The notes beneath the pieces were generated by a model that ran no database searches, was not told the origin of the DNA, and worked only from the letters and a program-made list of their open reading frames with translations. A stretch of DNA of 32,235 nt from Bacillus renqingensis (lineage in GTDB: Bacteria > Bacillota > Bacilli > Bacillales > Cytobacillaceae): positions 1 to 32,235 of the forward strand of contig NZ_JADDIU010000042.1 of the NCBI RefSeq assembly GCF_016464375.1, given 5' to 3'. This document shows, one piece after another, positions 1 to 8,280 of the stretch. A program made the translations under genes and the position numbers. Position 1 is the stretch's first letter, and each line of letters opens with the position of its first letter.

Positions 1-33
1 ACGCAATACTTTAACTGCCTTTTTCCTGGTCAT
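1..33 (-). CDS. N-terminal end of an unidentified gene leaving the window
   Basis: An ATG at 33-31 on the minus strand opens a frame reading MTRKKAVKVLR before the window edge. An AAAGGTGG ribosome binding site lies just upstream, and a promoter-like pair sits about 115 bases further upstream. Eleven residues are too few to name a family. The call rests on the start, the binding site and the promoter only. Confidence 0.4.
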   Translation of the reverse strand, partial: MTRKKAVKVLR

Positions 34-146
34 GTGGTTCACCACCTTTCCAGAGAGAGTTCATAAGGATTATTTCCCTTGAGACTCCATCTATTTACGA
101 ATGGTCTCGATAGGCGTGATATCCATACACTTTCCATCTACGTCTA

Positions 147-176
147 ATTATATCACTTGGCACAAAGAATAAGCAA
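147..176 (-). promoter_or_regulatory. SigA-like promoter for the left-edge gene, with a leader hairpin
   Basis: On the minus strand TTGCTT (176-171) is followed after 18 bases by a perfect TATAAT (152-147). The predicted leader runs about 105 bases to the ATG at 33. It contains an imperfect hairpin at 81-108 (GAGAC paired with GTCTC, plus CCAT paired with ATGG), which could be regulatory. No known riboswitch was recognised. Confidence 0.4.
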
Positions 177-179
177 ACA

Positions 180-559
180 TTTGTTCTCTGAATAGTGGAA
201 TCATGATGCAAACCAAACAAAAGATTTCAGCCCATCGGCTGACGGCAATTCATCTCTACCTGAATTGTTGGGCTTCGCCCGTAATACAAATCAGATGGAG
301 TCTTCTTGCCGAAAAGGATAAAATGTTCATAGGTTGGCTTCGGAGAGTACATAATGGATAGCAAACGTTCTAAACCCACTTCTCATTTCCTTCCTCCATA
401 ATTGATTAAGGTGACCATTGTGATTCCATTGACCGTACATTTTATTTTCTCTTGTATTTTCCATAAACGATGCAATCGTCAAGGCCATTAGTCTGATTAT
501 TAAATATCATCCCTTTTCAAAGGTTGGTTTAAGGTAAAGTCTATTTAAAATGGGCTTTC
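180..559. other. Gene-poor stretch with a small open frame of uncertain status
   Basis: This region between the left-edge promoter and the ABC transporter has no convincing gene. On the minus strand a GTG at 379, behind a purine-rich GGAGGAAGGA, opens a 50-codon frame ending at 227 (begins VGLERLLSIMYS, ends CRQPMG). An overlapping frame upstream (about 490-320) is also open for some 50 codons. Together they could be a frameshifted remnant of one gene, but no family was recognised. No clear terminator for the ABC operon was seen. Confidence 0.2.
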
Positions 560-1552
560 TTAATTGTGAAGGTGACATGAAACTTTATGACTTTCGAAAA
601 TTAAGCTCTCCTTTGGATAAGTTTGTGAGCATCTATTCATTTTTACTGGACAACGGGTATGAAAATAGCAGCCCTTCGGAGGATTTTTTGTACTTGGCAT
701 ATCCCCTTGAAGTATTATACGTTCTCGACTTTTTTTAAGTTTTGGATCCGCAATTGGAATCGAAGAAAGCAGAGCTTTAGTATAGGGATGGTATGGATTA
801 TTAAAGATTTCATCCCTGGTCCCTTGTTCAACGATTTTACCAAGATACATGACAGCAACCCTGTCACTAATTAGTTCTACAATACTTAAATCATGAGAAA
901 TAAAAATATATGTTAAACCAAGCTGTTCCTGTAAATCTTTTAACAAGTTAATTATTTGTGCCTGGATTGACACATCCAATGCCGAAACAGGTTCATCACA
1001 GATGATTAACTGAGGATTAAGCGCAAGGGCTCTAGCAATTCCGACACGTTGTTTTTGTCCGCCAGACAATTCATGTGGATAGCGGTTCATATATTGAGAT
1101 CCTAAACCAACTAAATCTAAAAGTGAACGGACTCGTTCCGCAATTTCTGCCATTTTTCCTGCTCGGTTAATGACAAGAGGCTCACTGACTAATTGTTTGA
1201 CTGTATACTTAGGGTTAAGAGAACTGTAAGGATCTTGAAAAATGATTTGCATATTTCTATATACCGAATGCATTTCTTTATCACTTTTCGCCAGAACATC
1301 TTCATGATTAAAGATAATTTCTCCCGATGTTGGTTCAACCAATCGGTTTAAACACATAGCTGTCGTCGATTTGCCGCAGCCCGACTCTCCAACGATACTA
1401 AACGTTTCCCCTTTGTATACTGTGAAGCTTACATCGTCAATAGCCTTTACGACTTCAGCGTTTTTTCCAAAGGCGTTTTTCCGGATTGGATAATGCTTGA
1501 CTAAATGGTTTACAGTTAATAATTCTTCTGTTTTTATAGCTTGTGCCAACAT
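560..1552 (-). CDS. Oligopeptide-type ABC transporter ATPase (OppF/DppF family)
   Basis: This is a 330-residue cytoplasmic ATPase that energises the peptide importer encoded just upstream. It shows a Walker A (GESGCGKST), Q-loop region (IIFQDPYSSLNP), ABC signature (LSGGQKQR), Walker B (LIICDEPVSALD) and H-loop (ISHD). The C-terminal extension after about residue 255 has the Cys-containing motif GCYFHTRCP, typical of Opp/Dpp ATPases, where in known members the cysteines hold an iron-sulfur cluster. The ATG follows GAGGGGGG at good spacing and overlaps the end of the OppD-like gene by 19 bases, so the two are translationally coupled. It is the last gene of the five-gene operon. Substrate cannot be told from the ATPase; peptides, nickel chelates and glutathione use the same family. 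Confidence 0.93.
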   Translation of the reverse strand: MLAQAIKTEELLTVNHLVKHYPIRKNAFGKNAEVVKAIDDVSFTVYKGETFSIVGESGCGKSTTAMCLNRLVEPTSGEIIFNHEDVLAKSDKEMHSVYRNMQIIFQDPYSSLNPKYTVKQLVSEPLVINRAGKMAEIAERVRSLLDLVGLGSQYMNRYPHELSGGQKQRVGIARALALNPQLIICDEPVSALDVSIQAQIINLLKDLQEQLGLTYIFISHDLSIVELISDRVAVMYLGKIVEQGTRDEIFNNPYHPYTKALLSSIPIADPKLKKSRERIILQGDMPSTKNPPKGCYFHTRCPVKMNRCSQTYPKESLIFESHKVSCHLHN

Positions 1553-2496
1553 CTAACCCCCCTCGTTTCACTCATCTTTTCTAAAAAAGGTGCCTTTTCA
1601 AAACAAATATCAGTAGCGTATGGACACCGTGGGGCAAACCTGCAGCCGGTAGGCATGTTGTCAATATCCGGTACAACTCCTTTAATCGTCTTCAATCTTT
1701 TTATCGCGCTCCCCAGCCTTGGGGCTGAAAGCATAAGACCACTGGTATAAGGATGGGAAGGGTGATCAAAAATCTCGGCAACCGTTCCTTCCTCTATTAT
1801 TTGTCCAGCATACATCACAATCATGCGATGACATGTTTCCGCGACAACCCCTAAATCATGTGTAATAAACAACACTGATGTATTAAATCCTGCTTGCAGT
1901 TCATTAATTAAATCTAAAATTTGTGCTTGAACTGTTACATCAAGTGCCGTCGTTGGTTCATCAGCAATCATAATTTTGGGACTACAAGCTAGAGCCATCG
2001 CAATCATCACTCTTTGTCTCATACCCCCTGACAATTGATGTGGATATGCTTTCAATTTATCTTCTGGATCAGATATTTTAACCTTGGAGAGAATTTCCAA
2101 TGACTTTTGCCGGATTTCTTTTGCGCTGAAGTTACCATGATGTTTATATACTTCCGCAAGCTGATTCCCGATTGTAAATGATGGATTTAAAGAGGTCATA
2201 GGTTCCTGAAAAATCATCGATATTTCTTTACCCCTTAAACGATTTAATTCAGTTGTTGGAAGTTTAGTTAACTCTTTGTCTTCATAGTTAACAGTTCCTG
2301 ATTCTACGAAAATATTTTTCGAAAGTAGTCCCATTATCGTTAAGGCTGTCATACTTTTTCCGCATCCACTTTCACCGACAATGCCAACCGTTTCCCCTTT
2401 ATTCAATTTAAAGCTCACATTTTCGAGAATTCCTATGAATTCTCCATTCCGCCTTGTTCCTACACTAATGTTTTTAACTTCCAATAGCACCCCCAT
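1534..2496 (-). CDS. Oligopeptide-type ABC transporter ATPase (OppD/DppD family)
   Basis: This is the partner ATPase of the OppF-like protein; the two form the heterodimeric engine of a peptide-class importer. It has Walker A (GESGCGKSM), signature (LSGGMRQR), Walker B (IMIADEPTTALD), H-loop (ITHD) and a C-terminal Cys motif (GCRFAPRCP). I place the start at the ATG at 2496 (MGVLLEVKN), because AGGAGGGT lies six bases upstream. The frame stays open to 2562, but that extension would run into the permease gene and lacks homology to the family. The start lies 10 bases after the stop of the DppC-like permease, and the end overlaps the OppF-like gene, as expected for one operon. Confidence 0.92.
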   Translation of the reverse strand: MGVLLEVKNISVGTRRNGEFIGILENVSFKLNKGETVGIVGESGCGKSMTALTIMGLLSKNIFVESGTVNYEDKELTKLPTTELNRLRGKEISMIFQEPMTSLNPSFTIGNQLAEVYKHHGNFSAKEIRQKSLEILSKVKISDPEDKLKAYPHQLSGGMRQRVMIAMALACSPKIMIADEPTTALDVTVQAQILDLINELQAGFNTSVLFITHDLGVVAETCHRMIVMYAGQIIEEGTVAEIFDHPSHPYTSGLMLSAPRLGSAIKRLKTIKGVVPDIDNMPTGCRFAPRCPYATDICFEKAPFLEKMSETRGVRCWHKL

Positions 2497-2506
2497 GTTC
2501 ACCCTC

Positions 2507-3421
2507 CTATTTCTTTTGACCTTTAAGATGCGGGTCGACGGCATCTCGTAATGCATCACCAAGTAAATTTAAGGCGATGACGAGGATCGTTAATGCGATA
2601 CCAGGGTATAATGCCAAGCTTGGTTTAAGGGTAATGAATGTGAATCCGTCTCTGATCATATTTCCCCACGTTGGCGTTGGCGGAGATATCCCCACTCCTA
2701 AAAAACTCAAACCGGCTTCTGTCATGATGACAAGTGACATATTCATAGTTGCCACGACGAGCAAAGAGGTAATAATGTTTGGGAGTATATGTGTTAGCAC
2801 GATTCGAAGGTGACTACTCCCCATTGATTTAGCTGCCTTAACAAATTCACGATCCTTAATATCTAAAGTTGTTCCTCTAGCTATCCTTGCACTTCCAGGA
2901 ATCATACCGACACTAATAACAATGACTAATGCTGTCATACCACTATCCAGCACCATCAGAAGCATGAGTGCGAATAAAAGTAGTGGAAATGTCATGATTG
3001 CGTCCATCATTCTCATTAAAATATCATCCAATAACCCGCCTTTATAGCCCGCGATGATCCCGATTGCAAACCCTACTGTTGCACCGAGCATTACGGTGCA
3101 CAATGCAATGAGGAGCGAAATTCTCGTCCCATAAATAATACGGCTTAAAATATCACGACCATTTAAATCTGTTCCAAGCCAATGCTCCTTTGATATTCCT
3201 TGGAATTTCTCGAGAAGATTTTGCGTAAGTGGATCGTAAGGGACGATCCATTTCGCAGTTAAAGCAAGCAAAACAAAAAAAATAATAACGAATAACGAAA
3301 CCAGTCCTAAACGATTTTTTCGAAAAGCCTTCCAATCAATAAACGAGTTGGAACTTGTTTTATTTGTTGCCGGGTTTATCTCTTTCATAGTAGAAAGATT
3401 AGGAGTTTCATTTGTTTGCAT
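2507..3421 (-). CDS. Peptide-type ABC transporter permease (OppC/DppC family)
   Basis: This 304-residue integral membrane protein is one of two permease subunits of the importer. A polar N-terminal tail of about 35 residues precedes the first membrane helix (LGLVSLFVIIFFVLLALTA). The periplasmic-side LGTDLNGRDILSRIIYGTR motif is diagnostic for the OppC/DppC N-terminal domain. The EAA loop that contacts the ATPases is visible as REFVKAAKSMGSS. The start follows AAGGAGGG with eight bases spacing and lies 18 bases from the end of the DppB-like gene. The order binding protein, B, C, D, F is the standard one. Confidence 0.93.
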   Translation of the reverse strand: MQTNETPNLSTMKEINPATNKTSSNSFIDWKAFRKNRLGLVSLFVIIFFVLLALTAKWIVPYDPLTQNLLEKFQGISKEHWLGTDLNGRDILSRIIYGTRISLLIALCTVMLGATVGFAIGIIAGYKGGLLDDILMRMMDAIMTFPLLLFALMLLMVLDSGMTALVIVISVGMIPGSARIARGTTLDIKDREFVKAAKSMGSSHLRIVLTHILPNIITSLLVVATMNMSLVIMTEAGLSFLGVGISPPTPTWGNMIRDGFTFITLKPSLALYPGIALTILVIALNLLGDALRDAVDPHLKGQKK

Positions 3422-3439
3422 AACAATCCCTCCTTACGA

Positions 3440-4375
3440 TCAACTTTGGCGAATTCTTGGGTTTAACAATGAATAACTTAGATCCACGAGCAAATTCACA
3501 ATGATGACGATGAGCATGAACAAAATTAAACTGCCTTGAACAACCGGGAAATCACGAGCGAAAATGGCATCAAGTGCTAAACTCCCAAGTCCCGGACGAC
3601 TAAAAATCATTTCAATGATAACAGCGCCGCTCAATAAACCAGTCATATTCAAGCCGATAACGGTTACCACCGGAATTAACGAGTTTCTTAACGCATGTTT
3701 ATAAAAAACAAGCTTTTCCGGTATTCCTTTTGCCCGTACAGTTCGAATATAATCTTTATTTATTTCTTCTATCATACTTGAACTCATAAATCGTATGAGT
3801 GCAGCAGCTATTCCAGTCCCTATCGTAATAGAAGGAAGGATAAGATAATAAATTTTTTCGAAAAATCCGTTTCCGACACCCATCGACGGAAAAAGTGGAA
3901 TCTGAACGGAAAAAACGATTAGAAGAAAAATCCCCACCAAAAATGCTGGGGCTGCCAACACAATTAAAGACACTACTCTTAATCCGTCATCAAAAAGTGT
4001 ATTATGCTTTCTGGCAGAAACAATCCCCAAAGGGATCCCTATGATGCATGCAATAAAAATACTCATTAAGGCAAGATTGAAAGTATGGGGGAAAGCTTCA
4101 ATGAGTTGTTTTGAAACCGACTTTTCAGAATATATAGACTTACCAAAATCACCTTGTAAAGTGTCATTTAAAAACGTGAGGTATTGTTCCCAAATTGGTT
4201 TATCTAAACCCATCGCTTTATGAAGTCCTTCAACCGCTTCCGGTGTTGCATTTTCGCCAAGCATAATAAGAGCTGGATCACCCGGAACGACACGAAGACA
4301 GAAAAATATAATGGTAATACATAAGAACATCGTGGGTATTGTCAATAATGTCCTTCGAATGAAATATTTGATCAA
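3440..4375 (-). CDS. Peptide-type ABC transporter permease (OppB/DppB family)
   Basis: This 311-residue permease subunit begins with the family hallmark (MIKYFIRRTLLTIPTMF) and has about six membrane helices. It carries the DppB loop motif MGLDKPIWEQYLTFL and an EAA-type loop (KDYIRTVRAKGIPEKLVFYK). The start codon is TTG at 4375, preceded by GGGGGG at seven bases; no ATG or GTG in frame fits. It pairs with the DppC-like subunit to form the translocation pore. A hairpin separates it from the binding-protein gene upstream. Confidence 0.93.
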   Translation of the reverse strand: MIKYFIRRTLLTIPTMFLCITIIFFCLRVVPGDPALIMLGENATPEAVEGLHKAMGLDKPIWEQYLTFLNDTLQGDFGKSIYSEKSVSKQLIEAFPHTFNLALMSIFIACIIGIPLGIVSARKHNTLFDDGLRVVSLIVLAAPAFLVGIFLLIVFSVQIPLFPSMGVGNGFFEKIYYLILPSITIGTGIAAALIRFMSSSMIEEINKDYIRTVRAKGIPEKLVFYKHALRNSLIPVVTVIGLNMTGLLSGAVIIEMIFSRPGLGSLALDAIFARDFPVVQGSLILFMLIVIIVNLLVDLSYSLLNPRIRQS

Positions 4376-4439
4376 TGATCATCCCCCCAATACCTTAATA
4401 TAGAGAAAAAATTAGAAATTCAATTTTGACTTTTTTATT

Positions 4440-4478
4440 CTGACACTACGATCATTTCTTTAATGATTGCAGTGTCAG
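4440..4478 (-). terminator. Intercistronic hairpin between binding protein and permease genes
   Basis: CTGACACT (4440-4447) pairs with AGTGTCAG (4471-4478), and the inner CGATCATT and AATGATTG extend the stem. On the minus strand it is not followed by a T-run, so it is more likely an mRNA-stabilising or processing hairpin, or a leaky terminator. Such elements often let the binding protein be made in excess over the permeases. Confidence 0.5.
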
Positions 4479-4483
4479 TATTC

Positions 4484-6058
4484 TTATTTCAAATCCGTTT
4501 TTTCGGTAATATAGTACATATAAATCATCGTAGATTTAAAATCGTAGCCTAGATCTACTTTATTGCTACGTATTAATGGGGAGCGACCCTCTACATAAGG
4601 AATAACAACATAAGCATCATGGATTTTTTCTACAATTTGTTTATATAAGTCATCCAATTTTTGACGATCTATTTCCGTTTCTGCTTGCTCAATCAACCTG
4701 TCTGCCTCATGAAAATGCGTGAGATTGTAAATGGCTGTTGGTTGACCCATGCTGGACGGTCCGTAGAACATCGAGCGGAAAGGAACGACAGCTTCTCCAA
4801 AAGCAGCCAGCCCGACCGTCGTACTTGGATTTTGATTACTATATACTAACTCGACCCAAGATGCCATATCGACTGACTTCAGGGGTAATTCTATTCCAAC
4901 TTTACGTAGCTCCTCCTGTATGAACTCTGCTCCACCTTTGAATGATGCTAAGTTAGGAATTGTCATTTCAGGCAGTTTAACTCCATTCGGATATCCCGCT
5001 TCTTTTAGGTATTTTTTTGCTTTTTTAAGGTCGTATTGATAGTGCGCATCATAAGCACCACGAACAGCGGAATTTATAACCGATTTTGGCTCAACAGCCG
5101 TAAGTCTACGGGATTTTACATATTTTTTTATATCAATTGCGTGGGCGATTGCTTTTCTAAGATTCATATTTTTATAGATATCGACTGAAGTATTTAAGTA
5201 CAATCCCCAGAAAACACCATTTTCTGATACATCAAGCGTGAGATCTTTATTTTTGCTCATTTGTTCTAGCCATGCCGGCTCATAAAGACCAGGACCCATA
5301 TGAATCTCACCGTTTTTCAACGCGATTTCAATCGCAGTAAGATCCGTCATAAAATGTATTTCAACTTTTTCTAACTTTGGTTCTCCTAGGAAGTAGTCTT
5401 TATTCTTCACTAGGACGGCCTTTTCATTTTGCTTGAATTCCTCAAACATAAACGGCCCCGTCCCTATTGGTCTAATCTCACCAGATTTCTCATTATCTTC
5501 TATTGCTTCTTTTTTCACTATCGCGGGACCACAGATACTTTGAAGAAATGCAGGATCTGGTTGTTTCAAATGAATGATAACCGTATATGAATCCGGTGTC
5601 TCAATTTTATCCACTTGTTTAAAGTTCTCCCTCGAAGTAGAACCTAATTCAGGATCCATTACTCTTTCAATCGAGTATTTCACATCAGCAGAAGTGAATT
5701 CACCATACCCATGGTGCCACTGTACCCCTTTTCTAAGTTTAAAAGTCCAAGTTAACCCATCCTTACTAGTTTCCCAGTCCTCTGCCAAGCCGCCCTCAAT
5801 ATCTTCTATATCGATTGAACTTGTTTTAAAACGTAGTAAAGTGTTATAAATAGGCTGTGAAATCACTAATTCGGAATTGGTACTTAATTTATAGGGATCG
5901 AAAACAGCCGGATTACTGTCAACAGCTACTTTTAACACTTTCTCCTTTGGCGCTTCATTCTTTTTAGGATTTTTATTTCCATCAGAACTCGTTGTGTCTG
6001 AACATCCTGCAACAATAAACAATAAAGTAAGCAAATAGATGAATATTCGTTTCATCAT
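4484..6058 (-). CDS. Extracellular solute-binding lipoprotein, family 5 (peptide/nickel type)
   Basis: This 524-residue lipoprotein captures the substrate for the ABC importer. The signal peptide (MMKRIFIYLLTLLFIVAGC) ends in a clear lipobox, VAGC, so Cys19 is predicted to be lipidated and anchored to the outer face of the membrane. A polar linker (about residues 20-38) leads to a typical SBP_bac_5 domain starting KVLKVAVDSNPAVFDP, with the family motif W(K)FKLRKGVQWHHG. The ATG follows AAAGGGG. It is the first gene of the importer operon. Ligand is unknown: the family binds oligopeptides, dipeptides, glutathione, nickel chelates or opines. The possible cre box upstream suggests carbon control. 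Confidence 0.92.
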   Translation of the reverse strand: MMKRIFIYLLTLLFIVAGCSDTTSSDGNKNPKKNEAPKEKVLKVAVDSNPAVFDPYKLSTNSELVISQPIYNTLLRFKTSSIDIEDIEGGLAEDWETSKDGLTWTFKLRKGVQWHHGYGEFTSADVKYSIERVMDPELGSTSRENFKQVDKIETPDSYTVIIHLKQPDPAFLQSICGPAIVKKEAIEDNEKSGEIRPIGTGPFMFEEFKQNEKAVLVKNKDYFLGEPKLEKVEIHFMTDLTAIEIALKNGEIHMGPGLYEPAWLEQMSKNKDLTLDVSENGVFWGLYLNTSVDIYKNMNLRKAIAHAIDIKKYVKSRRLTAVEPKSVINSAVRGAYDAHYQYDLKKAKKYLKEAGYPNGVKLPEMTIPNLASFKGGAEFIQEELRKVGIELPLKSVDMASWVELVYSNQNPSTTVGLAAFGEAVVPFRSMFYGPSSMGQPTAIYNLTHFHEADRLIEQAETEIDRQKLDDLYKQIVEKIHDAYVVIPYVEGRSPLIRSNKVDLGYDFKSTMIYMYYITEKTDLK

Positions 6059-6108
6059 TTGACCCCTTTCTACTTAAAGAATTTTTTACTAAATCTAAAA
6101 TTACCTAA

Positions 6109-6195
6109 TGTCAAAAAGTTCGTTTTAATACGATTAATGACATTAGAACCCCTTTAAACAAATTTACAAGCACCCGATATTTAAGCGCTTTCATT
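6109..6195 (-). promoter_or_regulatory. Possible promoter and cre-like box of the peptide importer operon
   Basis: On the minus strand ATGAAAGCGCTTAAA (6195-6181) differs from the CcpA cre consensus WTGNAANCGNWNNCW at one position. TTGACA (6114-6109) downstream of it could be a -35 element, but the matching -10 is weak. Both lie between the palindrome at 6255 and the binding-protein start at 6058. CcpA control is inference. Confidence 0.35.
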
Positions 6196-6254
6196 TTTCC
6201 GTGATTAATAAAATTTGATTATTTACTGAAATAAATTGTTAATTATATAACAGT

Positions 6255-6270
6255 TACTAACCGGTTAGTA
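6255..6270. promoter_or_regulatory. Perfect 16-bp palindrome, TetR-type operator candidate
   Basis: TACTAACCGGTTAGTA is a perfect palindrome. Size and symmetry fit operators of TetR-family regulators. No TetR gene is present in the window. On the minus strand a TATAAT lies just downstream of it (about 6244-6249), so it could cover a promoter of the importer operon. Confidence 0.35.
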
Positions 6271-6434
6271 GGTTATAGATGGAAAATAATTCATTTTATG
6301 TTCTTTTCATAAATCTTCCAGGCTTTAAACCCTAACAAGTATTGTAAAGCTCTTTTTAAACTGAGATAGCTTCCCCTAAGATTCTTGATTTTTACCAGCA
6401 TTAAAATTTACAATTACAATTTACCGTCTAGTTA

Positions 6435-6607
6435 GAAAATTTGGATAATTCATTAAATTTATCATATTTTAAATCCAAATAACGGTAAAGTTAATATTAC
6501 AAACATTTATGTAAGTAAAATTTACATTAACCATGCAATGGGGTCAGTCCCCCGGCACGGTAAGACATTTGTACACCGGGGGACTGACCCCAACATCACA
6601 TCTGCTA
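6435..6607. repeat. GGGGTCAG hairpin repeat, copy 1, with flanks shared with copy 2
   Basis: The hairpin at 6540-6591 has arms GGGGTCAGTCCCCCGG and CCGGGGGACTGACCCC around a loop containing TAAGACATTTGTACA. The downstream flank ATCACATCTGCTA (6595-6607) recurs after copy 2. The upstream flank GAAAATTTGGATAAT-CATTAAAT (6435-6458) recurs directly before copy 2, but here it is separated from the hairpin by about 81 extra bases. The element is REP-like; known REP-type hairpins are spread by Y1 (RAYT) transposases, but none is seen here. Confidence 0.7.
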
Positions 6608-6865
6608 CCTGGTTAGGAGTTCCAACAAGCGCAATTTAATTTTCCTGATAAGACTTGCGTTAATCCTGCCCACAAATTAGGGTAGGGCCAATTTTAAACT
6701 GATGATCTTTCCCGCTTTCCATTAATTGATGTAGTCGTTTCACACCAATTGAAACACCTTTTGCTGCTATTTGCCTTTTTTACCCTAATACAACGGATGG
6801 TACTTTACTAATCAACCGCTCAGCATTGTTCCATACTTCTTCCTCTGGATCACCAAGTACAACTT
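6598..6865 (-). pseudogene. Broken internal fragment of an ssuD-like gene
   Basis: This stretch is nearly identical to 11547-11815 within the intact ssuD gene, covering about residues 240-329 of its 373 codons. It has an extra T near 6639, a five-base duplication (GTAGG) near 6680 and several substitutions that create stops, so it cannot be translated. It starts directly at the flank of the hairpin repeat and stops before a terminator-like hairpin at 6870. It is a partial duplication or the remnant of a second ssu locus. Confidence 0.85.
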
Positions 6866-6869
6866 AGGC

Positions 6870-6899
6870 TAGCGTCAGGAATGCGGTTTCCTGACGCTA
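6870..6899 (+). terminator. Strong hairpin, likely terminator
   Basis: TAGCGTCAGGA (6870-6880) pairs perfectly with TCCTGACGCTA (6889-6899) over an eight-base loop, followed on the plus strand by CTCTTTT. No intact plus-strand gene ends here, so it probably belonged to a lost gene. Confidence 0.45.
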
Positions 6900-7057
6900 C
6901 TCTTTTAGGAGGTTTTTAGGCTTGGATTGTCTTTCATCCCCCAATTTCACTTTTGTCCTTCAAAAATTTATTAAATAAACTTGTACCATATGTTGAATAT
7001 ATGTCAACATTTAATCAACAGTTCAATACATTGTAAAAAAATGAGGAGGGGTTTACA

Positions 7058-7409
7058 TTGTCTTGGCTAATAATTGTGGCATTTGCTACCTCATCGAGTA
7101 TAGATAATTGGGGGATTGGAATTTCGTATGGGGTTCGAAAAATTGATATAGTATTGGGACAAACCTACTAATTGTAGTCATTTGTTATCTTATGAGTCTA
7201 GCAGCCTGAGTAGTATTTGGGGAGGCGTAAAGTTAGGGATAAAACTTGCTGAAGTTCGAATTGGCAGCTATACACTGGGACAATTTGGAACAATTATTAG
7301 TGGGATCATTATTATTGTCATTGCCTTCACCAGGTTTTTTAAGAACCCTTTGATAAAAACACAAAATAATATTGATGAAATGTCAACAATTACTATATTA
7401 TTTTCATAG
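7058..7409 (+). pseudogene. Decayed YtaF/MntP-like membrane protein gene
   Basis: A TTG at 7058 behind GAGGAGGGG opens a frame reading LSWLIIVAFATSSSIDNWG then GIGISYGVRK, which resembles the start of the YtaF sporulation membrane protein / MntP family. It stops at 7169-7171. Shifting by one base restores homologous-looking sequence (TNLLIVVICYLMSLAA), which soon meets TGA, TAA and TAG. A third frame from about 7230 gives LGQFGTIISGIIIIVIAFTRFF, like a last membrane helix of the family. At least two frameshifts and several stops mean it is not functional. The family call is by eye. Confidence 0.55.
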
Positions 7410-7465
7410 AATGATAGACAAACATCTCAAGAGGGTGCTTTAACAAGGATAGGAGGGAAAGGGAA

Positions 7466-8113
7466 ATGCCTGAAGTCAAAAAAAGCAAACCAATTGGCTC
7501 TTTGCTAAAGGAGTTATTGGAAAAACGCTCTTTATCCATGAGGAAACTGAGCGAGCTTTCAAAAATTGATACAGCGACCATTTCACGGATTGTAAACGGC
7601 AAACGAAAAGCGAGGCCGGAACATTTACAAAAATTTGCAACCTGTCTCGATGTTCCGATTGCTGACCTTTTTGCCGCCGCTGGGTATCCCATGGAGACTG
7701 AGCAGAAAAAAATCTATTCCGATGAGCTTTATTTATCCGTTGACAGTATTCAGAAAGTTCTTAAGTCCTCTCAGTTATACGATCAAAATTTCACAATTGA
7801 ACGTGTAGAGGAGCAATTAGAAAAATATCAACAGTTTGCTCAAACCGAGGAAGGGAAAGAAACGATTCTGAAAAGCTTCGACGAGAAGCTGCAAAAGTTA
7901 GGAAGCATCGGACCTTTTATCAGCCATTTAAAGGAGATGTTTGACACATTTTGTTCGATGAAAGTTTCGTCCCATCACCTTTCCATCATCGGAGGGGTAC
8001 TATTATATTTCATCTTACCTGTTGATGTCATTCCAGATTATATTTTTCCAATCGGCTACCTCGATGACGCTGTCGCCGTCCAGCTTGTGTCAGATCTATT
8101 AACGAAAAAGTAA
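7466..8113 (+). CDS. XRE-family regulator with C-terminal DUF1232 domain
   Basis: This 215-residue protein has an N-terminal helix-turn-helix of the XRE/Cro type (about residues 10-65; LSMRKLSELSKIDTATISRI then NGKRKARPEHLQKFA) and a C-terminal DUF1232/YkvA-like segment (about 165-205) with FILPVDVIPDYIFPIGYLDD. A helical, charged region lies between. The ATG follows GGAGGGAAAGGGAA. DUF1232 proteins are short and probably membrane-associated, so this may be a DNA-binding protein tethered to or sensing the membrane. It is intact among decayed genes, and its targets are unknown. Confidence 0.85.
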   Translation: MPEVKKSKPIGSLLKELLEKRSLSMRKLSELSKIDTATISRIVNGKRKARPEHLQKFATCLDVPIADLFAAAGYPMETEQKKIYSDELYLSVDSIQKVLKSSQLYDQNFTIERVEEQLEKYQQFAQTEEGKETILKSFDEKLQKLGSIGPFISHLKEMFDTFCSMKVSSHHLSIIGGVLLYFILPVDVIPDYIFPIGYLDDAVAVQLVSDLLTKK

Positions 8114-8115
8114 CC

Positions 8116-8280
8116 GTACAAATTTATCAAAATATCGGCATGATTGTCGGTCTCATGCCCGTGAAAGGGATCTCCCTCCCGTTTATCACCTACAGAGGCA
8201 GTTCCCTTTTCTCCAACATGATTCAAATCGGCCTTACCCTATCGATTAGTAAAACCTTTGGCCGGTACATGTTCGGATAA
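8116..8280 (+). pseudogene. C-terminal remnant of a RodA/FtsW/SpoVE (SEDS) gene
   Basis: Directly after the XRE stop, an open frame without start codon encodes 54 residues: VQIYQNIGMIVGLMPVKGIS, then LPFITYRGSS and SNMIQIGLTLSISKTF. This is the conserved last part of SEDS peptidoglycan polymerases (family pattern NIGM, G(L)xPVTGIPLPFISYGGSS). The rest of the gene, about 320 residues, is absent, and Gly of YGGSS is Arg here. It is a truncated relic left by a deletion or recombination. The following 145 bases to tatC hold nothing recognisable. Confidence 0.82.

Noticed and set aside
67..80. Match of the left-edge leader (minus strand AAGGGAAATAATCC) to small-RNA copy 2, suggesting a third RNA copy
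   Set aside because: Only about 14 bases match; the 5' hairpin, central segment and terminator of the small RNA are not present.
6300..6430. Remnant of a TetR regulator next to the palindrome
   Set aside because: Short hydrophobic stretches appear in translation, but no helix-turn-helix or continuous frame can be read.
6987..7015. ATGTTGA / TCAACAT inverted repeat as an operator
   Set aside because: Seven-base arms in very AT-rich DNA next to a pseudogene; chance is likely.
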